64,000 bases of DNA, taken from the NCBI RefSeq assembly GCF_025717045.1, contig NZ_JAOVZN010000006.1, positions 883,372-947,371 on the forward strand, read 5' to 3'. The DNA is from Flavobacterium sp. SH_e (GTDB lineage Bacteria > Bacteroidota > Bacteroidia > Flavobacteriales > Flavobacteriaceae). The notes under the pieces are model-generated. The model saw only the letters and a list, made by a program, of their open reading frames with translations, had not been told where the DNA came from and ran no database searches. This document shows positions 9,607 to 15,577 of this stretch, in pieces. Within the stretch, counting starts at the first letter, position 1, and every line of letters starts with the position of its first letter. The position numbers and the translations under genes were made by a program.

Positions 9607-9614
9607 TAAATTTG
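9607..9614 (+). promoter_or_regulatory. Candidate -7 box upstream of the NUDIX regulator
   Basis: TAAATTTG matches the Bacteroidota -7 consensus TAnnTTTG, about 145 bases before the start codon at 9759. No clear -33 TTG is seen at the usual distance. The rest of the 9471-9758 gap is AT-rich with no other recognisable element. Confidence 0.4.
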
Positions 9615-9758
9615 AACTTTAAATTTAAGTTAAAATTGTGATTTACACACTTTTGTTTTGAATGAAAATTTGATCCCTATTTTTTCAAAAATGCTTCAGA
9701 TTTGTAAAAATGAAGTAAATTGCAGAGTTATTAAAAGAAAGTATTTATACCGTATTCA

Positions 9759-10514
9759 ATGTTAAAAGACATTATAGATAATAACGAAAATTACCAGCCT
9801 GGACTTTCTATAGATTGCGTCATTTTTGGCTTTCATGATAATCAGCTCAAAGTTTTATTAATCAAAGTAGAACGTGCCAATAAATGGTCCTTGCCCGGTG
9901 GTTTTATTCCTGTGGATCAAGATATAGATACAGCCGCGATTACGGTATTGAATAGCAGAACTGGTGTTGATGGAGTTTTTTTAAGACAATTTGCCACCTT
10001 TGGAAAAGTAGATCGTAACAAACAGCATTTTGATAAAAAAATATTGGAATACCTACAAATTGAAGAAGCAAAAGGGAAATGGCTTATGCGCCGTTTTGTA
10101 ACGATTGGATATTATGCTTTGGTAGATTTTTCAAAAATTCTTCCAAATCCAATAGGTAGATATGAAATAGTAGAATGGATTGATCATAAAGAAGTGCCAG
10201 AACTTATTTTAGATCACAGAGAAATTTTGGATAAAGCATTGGATACTTTACGAACCGAATTGAATTTAATGCCAATAGGTTACAATTTATTACCAGAGAA
10301 ATTTACAATTCCGGAATTGCAGAAATTATACGAAACAATTTTGGACAAAAAATTAGACCGTAGAAATTTTTTACGTAAAATCACTAATATCGGAATTCTT
10401 ACCAAACTTGACGAAAAGAAAAGCAACGTAGCGCACAAAGCTCCAAATTTGTATTCTTTTGATAAAGAAAAATACGATGAGGTGCTCAAAAATGGACTGA
10501 ATCAAGGTTGGTAA
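9759..10514 (+). CDS. NUDIX-domain transcriptional regulator (NrtR/AraR-like)
   Basis: A 251-residue protein with an N-terminal NUDIX fold (residues about 15-150) and a C-terminal winged-helix-like domain (about 165-245, LPEKFTIPELQKLYETIL then RRNFLRKI). This is the NrtR architecture, which Bacteroides AraR also uses. The NUDIX box is degenerate: after PGGFIP the REUxEExGU stretch is replaced by VLNSRTGV, so the catalytic glutamates are missing and hydrolysis is unlikely. It is therefore best read as a ligand-sensing repressor or activator for a sugar or nucleotide derivative. Its targets are not evident; the beta-glucan operon lies nearby but is separated by other genes. The next gene follows by 16 bases. 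Confidence 0.8.
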   Translation: MLKDIIDNNENYQPGLSIDCVIFGFHDNQLKVLLIKVERANKWSLPGGFIPVDQDIDTAAITVLNSRTGVDGVFLRQFATFGKVDRNKQHFDKKILEYLQIEEAKGKWLMRRFVTIGYYALVDFSKILPNPIGRYEIVEWIDHKEVPELILDHREILDKALDTLRTELNLMPIGYNLLPEKFTIPELQKLYETILDKKLDRRNFLRKITNIGILTKLDEKKSNVAHKAPNLYSFDKEKYDEVLKNGLNQGW

Positions 10515-10530
10515 AAAGTAATCTTTAAAA

Positions 10531-10860
10531 ATGACGATTATGGTTTCAATTGAAGAATTTAGAAAATTAGCAATGTCATTTCCAGATGCAGCCGAAGAAC
10601 CTCATTTTGAGAAAACTTCCTTTCGAATAAAAAAGAAGATTTTTGCAACTTTTGACGAAAAAAATAATCGTGCCGTTTTGAAGTTAAACGAAATAGATCA
10701 ATCGGTTTTTTGTTCGTCAAGCGAAAAAATTTTCTATGAAGTTCCAAATAAATGGGGAAAACAAGGCTGGACAATTGTCGAACTTTCAAGAGCAAGACCC
10801 GAAATGTTTGAAGACGCTTTAATACGTTCGTATGAAAATGTCGCTCCCAAAAAGAAGTAA
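10531..10860 (+). CDS. MmcQ/YjbR family protein
   Basis: A 109-residue protein of the MmcQ/YjbR family (a CyaY-like fold described as DNA-binding). Recognisable parts are the opening EEFRKLAMSFPDAAEEPHF, the beta section FRIKKKIFATFDE, and the ending W(T)IVELSRARPEMFEDAL..SYENVAPKK. Two in-frame ATG codons occur (10531 and 10540); the first is used here but the second is equally possible. It follows the NUDIX regulator by 16 bases and is probably co-transcribed with it. The biological role of the family is poorly defined. Confidence 0.85.
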   Translation: MTIMVSIEEFRKLAMSFPDAAEEPHFEKTSFRIKKKIFATFDEKNNRAVLKLNEIDQSVFCSSSEKIFYEVPNKWGKQGWTIVELSRARPEMFEDALIRSYENVAPKKK

Positions 10861-10865
10861 AATTA

Positions 10866-11474
10866 TTATCTCACAATAGTTCTAAAAGTCAAATTTACTC
10901 GAGGTTTTTGAGTTGTTTTTGTTGGAGGTAATCGATGCAGCCAATGCGTTTGTGTTTCATCTTTCATAACCAATAAACTTCCATGTTCCAAAATCATGGA
11001 AACGGTTTCTTTCGTTTCTTTATGTTTGAAGGCGAATTTACGTTCGGCACCAAAACTTACCGATCCAATTGCTCCATTTTTCTTCAAATCCTTTTCTGCA
11101 TCGCTATGCCACGCCATTCCTTCTTCGCCCGTATGATATAAATTCAAAAGACAAGAATTGAAAGTTTCTCCCGTTTTTTCTTCAATGATTTTCTTTAATT
11201 TTAAAAGTTCAGGAGTCCAAGGCAACGCTTTTTTGGTTGTATTCGAATACGTATATTCAAATTCTTGATCGCCGTACCAAGCTACTTTTCGTTTGGTTAA
11301 AATTAATTTTCCGAAGATCACAGCTTCGTCATTTTTCCATTCAATTGTATTTAATAAAATATCGCGATAGAAATCGGCTTCTTGTCTGGAGAAGCATTTT
11401 CCATAATAATTTACCGTTCCATCTTTCGGAAGCAGATTTGTATTTTCGTCTTTTTGAGGATTAAATAAGTCCAT
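10866..11474 (-). CDS. alkB: AlkB-like 2OG-Fe(II) dioxygenase
   Basis: Oxidative DNA/RNA dealkylation enzyme of the AlkB family (ABH2/3-like). The 202-residue protein has the Fe-binding HSDAE (His-x-Asp), the distal His in HWLHRLP, and the 2-oxoglutarate-binding RVNLTFRT at the C-terminus. The nucleotide-recognition lid is in the N-terminal half around FGKLILTKRKVAWYGD. It is encoded downstream of, and overlapping by 14 bases with, a small Ada-type zinc protein, and near an Ada AraC-MGMT gene, so the whole block is consistent with alkylation repair. Assignment to AlkB is firm; preference for DNA or RNA is not known. Confidence 0.92.
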   Translation of the reverse strand: MDLFNPQKDENTNLLPKDGTVNYYGKCFSRQEADFYRDILLNTIEWKNDEAVIFGKLILTKRKVAWYGDQEFEYTYSNTTKKALPWTPELLKLKKIIEEKTGETFNSCLLNLYHTGEEGMAWHSDAEKDLKKNGAIGSVSFGAERKFAFKHKETKETVSMILEHGSLLVMKDETQTHWLHRLPPTKTTQKPRVNLTFRTIVR

Positions 11475-11706
11475 TTTTCCATTTTTGATATTCCGATCTC
11501 ATACAATGTCCGCAAGGTCTGAAACCATTTTGTTTAGCATCATTTTCAGATAAAAAGAAAACCCGATTTTCTTTTTTCATTCTTTTTCCCGAAGAACATT
11601 TAAGCGTTCCGTAGATTTTTAATTTTTGGTTGCCACCGAAACAAATTTCCGCATTTTTAATTTTACTACGAAGATCTGAATCTGAAATTTTATTGTGTTT
11701 GATCAT
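11461..11706 (-). CDS. Ada-type metal-binding domain protein, stand-alone
   Basis: An 81-residue protein resembling the N-terminal zinc domain of E. coli Ada. The segment NRVFFLSENDAKQNGFRPCGHC aligns with the Ada segment around GFRPCKRC, and KCSSGKRM aligns with the Cys42 region. Where Ada has IFCRPSC (acceptor Cys38 and Cys42), this protein has IYGTLKC, so the methyl-acceptor position is Gly. Three of four zinc cysteines remain, and a further Cys (EICFGG) might complete the site. It overlaps alkB by 14 bases, so they are translationally linked. It is likely a zinc-binding structural or DNA-binding protein rather than a methyl-phosphotriester acceptor. Confidence 0.8.
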   Translation of the reverse strand: MIKHNKISDSDLRSKIKNAEICFGGNQKLKIYGTLKCSSGKRMKKENRVFFLSENDAKQNGFRPCGHCMRSEYQKWKNGLI

Positions 11707-11721
11707 ATTCGTTTTACGTTA

Positions 11722-11805
11722 ATTTTTCCGCCACGAATTCACGAATTAAACTAATTTTACACGCACAGATTTTAAAAATAATTCGTGAATTTGTGGCGGA
11801 AAAAT
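11722..11805. repeat. Long imperfect inverted repeat between two repair genes
   Basis: Arms of 27 nt (11722-11748 and 11779-11805) match with one mismatch and enclose a 30-nt loop. The core words are CCGCCAC and CACGAATTA. It fills the gap between the Ada-like zinc gene and the 2OG oxygenase. It could form a strong hairpin in RNA on either strand. Confidence 0.85.
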
Positions 11806-11807
11806 AT

Positions 11808-12521
11808 TCATGAAAGGGCATCGTGAAAAATAATTCCCAATGTAAAACGTTCACCAGAATGAACTTCACTAACACCGTGTTTCATATTCACACGATAATA
11901 TCCTTTTGTACCTTTTACGGGTTTAAAATGGGTTGTAAAAACTAGAATATCTCCTTTTCTGGGTTTCAAAACAATCGCTTTAGATTGTGCTCTTGGAGTT
12001 TGTTGAGTCAACACAAATTCACCTCCAGTAAAATCCTCATCTGGTTCATTTAGAAAAAGCACAATTTGAATAGGAAAATATATATCTCCATATAAGTCTT
12101 GATGCAAAGTATTGAATCCGCTTTTTCCATATTTTAAAATCAAAACCGTTGCTTTCAACTGATTATTGTCGTGGCATTGTTTTAATAATTCTGAATGCGT
12201 TTTTGGAAAAACAGTATTAATATTGAGAGCTTTCATCCAAGAATTGGCAATCGGAGCGAGTTTCGGATAAATTGAAGTTCGAATATTTTGAATTAAATCG
12301 GGAAGCGGATAATTGAAATATTTGTATTCGCCTAAACCAAATCGATAACGTTCCATAACAACTGTTTTTCGGTATGTAGATGGATTATCATAATCGAATT
12401 TTAAATCTTCGCATTGTTCATTATTAAGCACTTTTGGAATAATGGCGAATCCATTTTCGTGCATAGATTCGGTGATGCTTTCCCAGTCTTGAGAAGCAAT
12501 TTTTGATTGTATATTTTGCAT
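11808..12521 (-). CDS. 2OG-Fe(II) oxygenase family protein
   Basis: A 237-residue non-haem iron oxygenase. The His-x-Asp pair is in NTLHQDLYGD, the distal His in VNMKHGVS, and the Arg that binds 2-oxoglutarate in SGERFTLG. A typical double-stranded beta-helix lies between (PIQIVLFLNEPDEDFTGGEFV). It is not an AlkB relative; the fold resembles prolyl-hydroxylase-type family members of unknown substrate. In Bacteroidota such genes are often placed near ada/alkB, as here. It is transcribed with the repair genes but separated from the Ada-like gene by the 27-nt inverted repeat. Specific substrate cannot be predicted. Confidence 0.85.
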   Translation of the reverse strand: MQNIQSKIASQDWESITESMHENGFAIIPKVLNNEQCEDLKFDYDNPSTYRKTVVMERYRFGLGEYKYFNYPLPDLIQNIRTSIYPKLAPIANSWMKALNINTVFPKTHSELLKQCHDNNQLKATVLILKYGKSGFNTLHQDLYGDIYFPIQIVLFLNEPDEDFTGGEFVLTQQTPRAQSKAIVLKPRKGDILVFTTHFKPVKGTKGYYRVNMKHGVSEVHSGERFTLGIIFHDALS

Positions 12522-12600
12522 AAGAATTTGAGATGTACTAAAGTTTCCATTGATGAAGAATCATTGGAATTTGGAATTTTTAAATTGGGATTTTAACTCT

Positions 12601-13443
12601 TTATGGATTTACTTGCGCACCTTCCCAACCAATAATGGCTGTTTTTCTAGTATTTCCCCACATGTAACCGCCAAAAACTCCTGAAGACTGAATTACGCGA
12701 TGACAAGGAATAAGAAACGCAACAGGATTACTTCCAATTGCAGTTCCGACGGCGCGAGAAGCATTTGGTTTTTGAATTTGATTTGCAATTGTTCCGTAAG
12801 TAGAAAGCTGTCCCATTGGGATTTTCAGTAAAGTTTCCCAAACTTTCAATTGAAAATCGGTTCCTTTTAAATGAAGTTTAATTTCAGATAATTTGCTCCA
12901 GTCATTTTGGAAAATAAATAGTGCATTTTGCTGAGATAAATCCAGTTTTTTCGAAAATTGAGCATTCGGGAATTTATCTTTCAAAGCAATAAATCCAGTG
13001 ATTTCATCTTCGGCGAAAGCCATAAAACAAACGCCTTTTTGAGTAGACGCAACAATAATATTTCCAAATGGACTTTCGGCAAAACTGTAATTGATCTCAA
13101 GATTTTTTCCTCCGTTTTTATATTCGGCAGGTGTCATTCCTTCGATATTTACAAATAAATCATGAAGTCGGCTGGTTCCTGAAAGTCCAGTTTCAAAAGC
13201 GGTCTCAGAAATTGTTGCTTGATTTTCTTTAAGTAACTTTTTGGCGTGTTCGATACTTGTGTATTGTAAAAACTTCTTCGGACTCGTTCCCGCCCATTCG
13301 CTAAAAAGTCGTTGAAAGTGAAACGGACTCAAATGTACTTTTTCTGCAACTTCATCCAGATTGGGTTGCTCTTTAAAATTAGCTTTGATATAATCTATAG
13401 CTTCAGCGATACGATTATAATTTATGGTTTCCTGTGTGTTCAT
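12601..13443 (-). CDS. ada: Ada-like AraC regulator fused to O6-methylguanine methyltransferase
   Basis: Repairs O6-alkylguanine by suicidal transfer to Cys247 in the IPCHRVIQ motif and probably activates alkylation-response genes. Residues about 8-95 form an AraC-type double helix-turn-helix (HLSPFHFQRLFSEWAG); residues about 105-275 are the MGMT domain. The N-terminal Ada zinc domain is absent; a separate, acceptor-less version is encoded at 11461-11706. I chose ATG 13443, preceded by GGAAAGAAG, because the longer frame begins at a TTG inside a promoter-like GATATTTG box at 13464-13471. How it senses damage without the Cys38 switch is unclear. Confidence 0.9.
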   Translation of the reverse strand: MNTQETINYNRIAEAIDYIKANFKEQPNLDEVAEKVHLSPFHFQRLFSEWAGTSPKKFLQYTSIEHAKKLLKENQATISETAFETGLSGTSRLHDLFVNIEGMTPAEYKNGGKNLEINYSFAESPFGNIIVASTQKGVCFMAFAEDEITGFIALKDKFPNAQFSKKLDLSQQNALFIFQNDWSKLSEIKLHLKGTDFQLKVWETLLKIPMGQLSTYGTIANQIQKPNASRAVGTAIGSNPVAFLIPCHRVIQSSGVFGGYMWGNTRKTAIIGWEGAQVNP

Positions 13444-13529
13444 CTTCTTTCCATTTTTATAATACAAATATCGATTGGTTTCTAAAGTTATAAAATCCGA
13501 AACTTGCGGAAATGCTTTTTTGTTGTTTT

Positions 13530-13590
13530 AGTTTCAAGTTTCAGGTTTCACGTTACAGCATAACTTGAAACCTGAAACCTGAAACTTCAA
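13530..13590. repeat. GAAACCT/AGGTTTC word repeat forming an imperfect hairpin
   Basis: Left arm 13530-13550 (AGTTTCAAGTTTCAGG) faces right arm 13562-13587, built from repeated GAAACCT units. The right arm is a 26-mer that recurs exactly at 34754-34779. It lies just past the SMR pump stop and may end its transcript. Confidence 0.75.
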
Positions 13591-13592
13591 TT

Positions 13593-13925
13593 CTAATGTG
13601 CCACAGTCTTAGAAAAAACATTAATTACAATAACGCCAATTACAATTAAGGCAAGACCAATAATTGCTGGTAAATCTGGAATTTCTTTGAAGAAAATAGC
13701 GCCAATAATAGTGATTAAAACAATGCCTACACCAGACCAAATTGCATAAGCAAAACCAACCGGAATGGTTCTAATAGCAAAACTCAAACAATAAAAAGCA
13801 CCACAATAGCCAATAATGGTAATAATACTTGGAAGCAATTTGGTGAATTCTTCAGATTTTTTTAATGCTGAGGTTGCAATGATTTCGAATATTATAGCGA
13901 GAAATAAAAATAGAAAATTCTTCAT
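13593..13925 (-). CDS. SMR family multidrug efflux protein (EmrE-like)
   Basis: A 110-residue inner-membrane protein with four hydrophobic helices, the size of EmrE. The conserved membrane-embedded Glu (FEIIATSALKKSEEFT), AYAIWSGVGIVLITIIG, and DLPAIIGLALIVIGVIVIN match the cation/drug pump branch rather than the guanidinium exporter (Gdx/SugE) branch. It works as an antiparallel or dual-topology dimer that exchanges protons for cationic compounds. It lies 41 bases after the WG-repeat gene on the same strand and could be read through from it, though a promoter in the gap cannot be excluded. Confidence 0.92.
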   Translation of the reverse strand: MKNFLFLFLAIIFEIIATSALKKSEEFTKLLPSIITIIGYCGAFYCLSFAIRTIPVGFAYAIWSGVGIVLITIIGAIFFKEIPDLPAIIGLALIVIGVIVINVFSKTVAH

Positions 13926-13966
13926 AATTCACTTTTTTACAAAGTTAGACTTTAAAGCGGAAAGAA

Positions 13967-15049
13967 TTATTTAAGATTATCTTTTCTCGAAGAAACACTA
14001 ATCAATTGATATCCGTTTTCTGTTCGTAGAAACTCAAAGTGATCTTGCCCGCGATCGGTGTTGTTTTTTGGATTGATTATAACATCCATTGTTGGGTACA
14101 TCCAATCTTTAGATTCTCTGCAATTGTTGAAGTAAACATCGTATTCGCCTGTTTCAAAAATAAATTGGTTTAATCCGTCAGAAGAAATAAAATAATCTGT
14201 TTTGGGATTTTTAAGTTCTTGAAGTTTTAGTTTTATATAAGTATAATTCTGACTGATAAATTTAGTTTTAGGCGAGTTGATCCAACCGTCTGGTTCTTTC
14301 CAATAGATGATTTTTTCGAAAGCATGCTTTTCTAAATTTGTTTTAGACAAGTCTTTAAGTAAATTGATTTCTAGCCAATACTTAAATTCTTTGTTATAAT
14401 TAATGAACGAGTAATATTGTCCATCGACGCCAAGAAAACTATCTCTTGTTTTGTCTTTACTTGGTTCTTTCGATTTTTCTATAGAATAAAAATTTAAATC
14501 GTCGCTATAAGCGAAATTTTCAACAAGGATTTTGTTATTGATGTCAATTAGGAATTCTTTTCCGCCAGTCCAAGTAAAATGTTCATCGTCAATTTTTGTT
14601 CTTATTGCATCTTTTAAAACAATAGTCATTCCGTTTCTTACTTTGGTGATGGAGCTGTACTCTGCTGGAATTGCAATTTTTCCTTCGGCATTAAATACTC
14701 CCATTTTATCTGTTTTAGAATCTCTAAATCTTATAAAGCCTTCATTTTCGCAATCGGGGCTATTATCAAAACTGTATAAACTGTCTCGACCGACTATTTT
14801 TCCTTTTTTGGTTAAATAATAACTTTTCCATTTTCCGTTTTCTTCTTCAGAAACAGCCATTATGTTTTCGAATTTTTGTGCGATTGTAAAGCCAGTAAAT
14901 TTTGGTTCTATTTTGACTACTCCGTTTTTGTCTTTAAATCCCGTAAGTGTGCTGTCTTTATTTGAGAATGAAGTCCAAATGTCATTGCTTTGGGCGAATA
15001 CCGAGCAAGTAAAAAGGGCGAATATAAAAAATGCAATAATCTTTTTCAT
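13967..15049 (-). CDS. Exported WG-repeat protein
   Basis: A 360-residue protein with a signal peptide (residues 1-19, ending SVFAQS). The mature part has degenerate WG-type repeats: short beta units such as LTGFKDKNGVVKIEPKFTGF and DKMGVFNAEGKIAIPAEYSSI, known from many Bacteroidota exported proteins of unknown function. The C-terminal half (residues about 210-360) is less repetitive. There is no enzyme motif. The start lies 11 bases after the stop of the small zinc-ribbon protein, so they are one operon. A binding or scaffolding role is likely, but this is inference from the repeat type only. Confidence 0.75.
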   Translation of the reverse strand: MKKIIAFFIFALFTCSVFAQSNDIWTSFSNKDSTLTGFKDKNGVVKIEPKFTGFTIAQKFENIMAVSEEENGKWKSYYLTKKGKIVGRDSLYSFDNSPDCENEGFIRFRDSKTDKMGVFNAEGKIAIPAEYSSITKVRNGMTIVLKDAIRTKIDDEHFTWTGGKEFLIDINNKILVENFAYSDDLNFYSIEKSKEPSKDKTRDSFLGVDGQYYSFINYNKEFKYWLEINLLKDLSKTNLEKHAFEKIIYWKEPDGWINSPKTKFISQNYTYIKLKLQELKNPKTDYFISSDGLNQFIFETGEYDVYFNNCRESKDWMYPTMDVIINPKNNTDRGQDHFEFLRTENGYQLISVSSRKDNLK

Positions 15050-15060
15050 GCGAAATGAAT

Positions 15061-15345
15061 TTATCTAAGATGAACTTCAGCTTCGTTGTTTTTTGATTCT
15101 TCAAAACAATCGGAACATAGCATTTTGAAATCGGCGAGAGATTGAAAAGTTTCTGTCCATTCTTCTCCATTGTCCAAAAGATATTGCTCGCAGGAACCAC
15201 ACCAAGCAATTTGTGGAAGATCTTCCTCGGCTTCTGAATAGAAAAATCCAACTTGATTTTTTGAATCTATTGCAGTTGCGATATGAATGCAGGTAAAAGA
15301 CATTTCTTTTGAGCCGTGAATGTCACAGGAAATTTTTTCGATCAT
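15061..15345 (-). CDS. Small zinc-ribbon protein, hypothetical
   Basis: A 94-residue cytosolic protein with paired cysteines: CxxC in WCGSCEQYL and in LCSDCFEE, plus a Cys-x-x-His near the N-terminus (ISCDIHG) and another Cys-x-His (TCIHIA). This pattern is consistent with one or two zinc sites. No family name comes to mind, though short proteins of this look are frequent in Bacteroidota and Proteobacteria next to unknown exported proteins. Eleven bases separate it from the WG-repeat gene. Its promoter seems to overlap an inverted repeat. Function unknown. Confidence 0.7.
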   Translation of the reverse strand: MIEKISCDIHGSKEMSFTCIHIATAIDSKNQVGFFYSEAEEDLPQIAWCGSCEQYLLDNGEEWTETFQSLADFKMLCSDCFEESKNNEAEVHLR

Positions 15346-15359
15346 TTTTTGAATTTAAA

Positions 15360-15385
15360 TAGCTTTAAGTCCAAATTTAAAGCTA
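15360..15385 (-). promoter_or_regulatory. Promoter -7 box within an inverted repeat
   Basis: Arms TAGCTTTAA (15360-15368) and TTAAAGCTA (15377-15385) are perfect. The minus-strand box TAAATTTG (15379-15372) lies across the right arm and loop. The layout fits an operator that blocks the promoter of the 15345 operon. Protein bound is unknown. Confidence 0.45.
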
Positions 15386-15435
15386 TAAACTAAAAAAACT
15401 GTAAATGTCTTGTTAATTTAAATCGTTCTTGATTT

Positions 15436-15532
15436 ACGTGAGCGTGAGGGATAGGAGCTGGCTACCGAAGTAGCGCGGATAGCCCGACATAATTTAAGAA
15501 AAGGCCTTTTCTTAAATTATGGCACGCCCAGA
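15436..15532. repeat. Dispersed-repeat candidate with 32-nt perfect palindrome
   Basis: The block runs from GTGAGCGTGAGGGATAGG to GGCACGCCC. Its centre (15489-15520) is a perfect palindrome of 32 nt with the middle AAAAGGCCTTTT. I recall the flanks GCGGATAGCCCGAC and GGCACGCCC as recurring in Flavobacterium intergenic repeats, with a variable middle. It contains no gene and lies between the zinc-ribbon promoter and the patatin gene end. Confidence 0.65.
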
Positions 15533-15577
15533 TTATTTTAGATTTCTGAATTGAGATTTTAGATTTAATTGTTTCTC

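Noticed and set aside
11722..11805. Insertion-sequence remnant
   Set aside because: Only an inverted repeat with a 30-base loop is present; no transposase fragment or target duplication is visible.
13444..13467. Longer start of ada at TTG 13467
   Set aside because: The extension would translate a promoter-like GATATTTG and the GGAAAGAAG upstream of the better ATG 13443.
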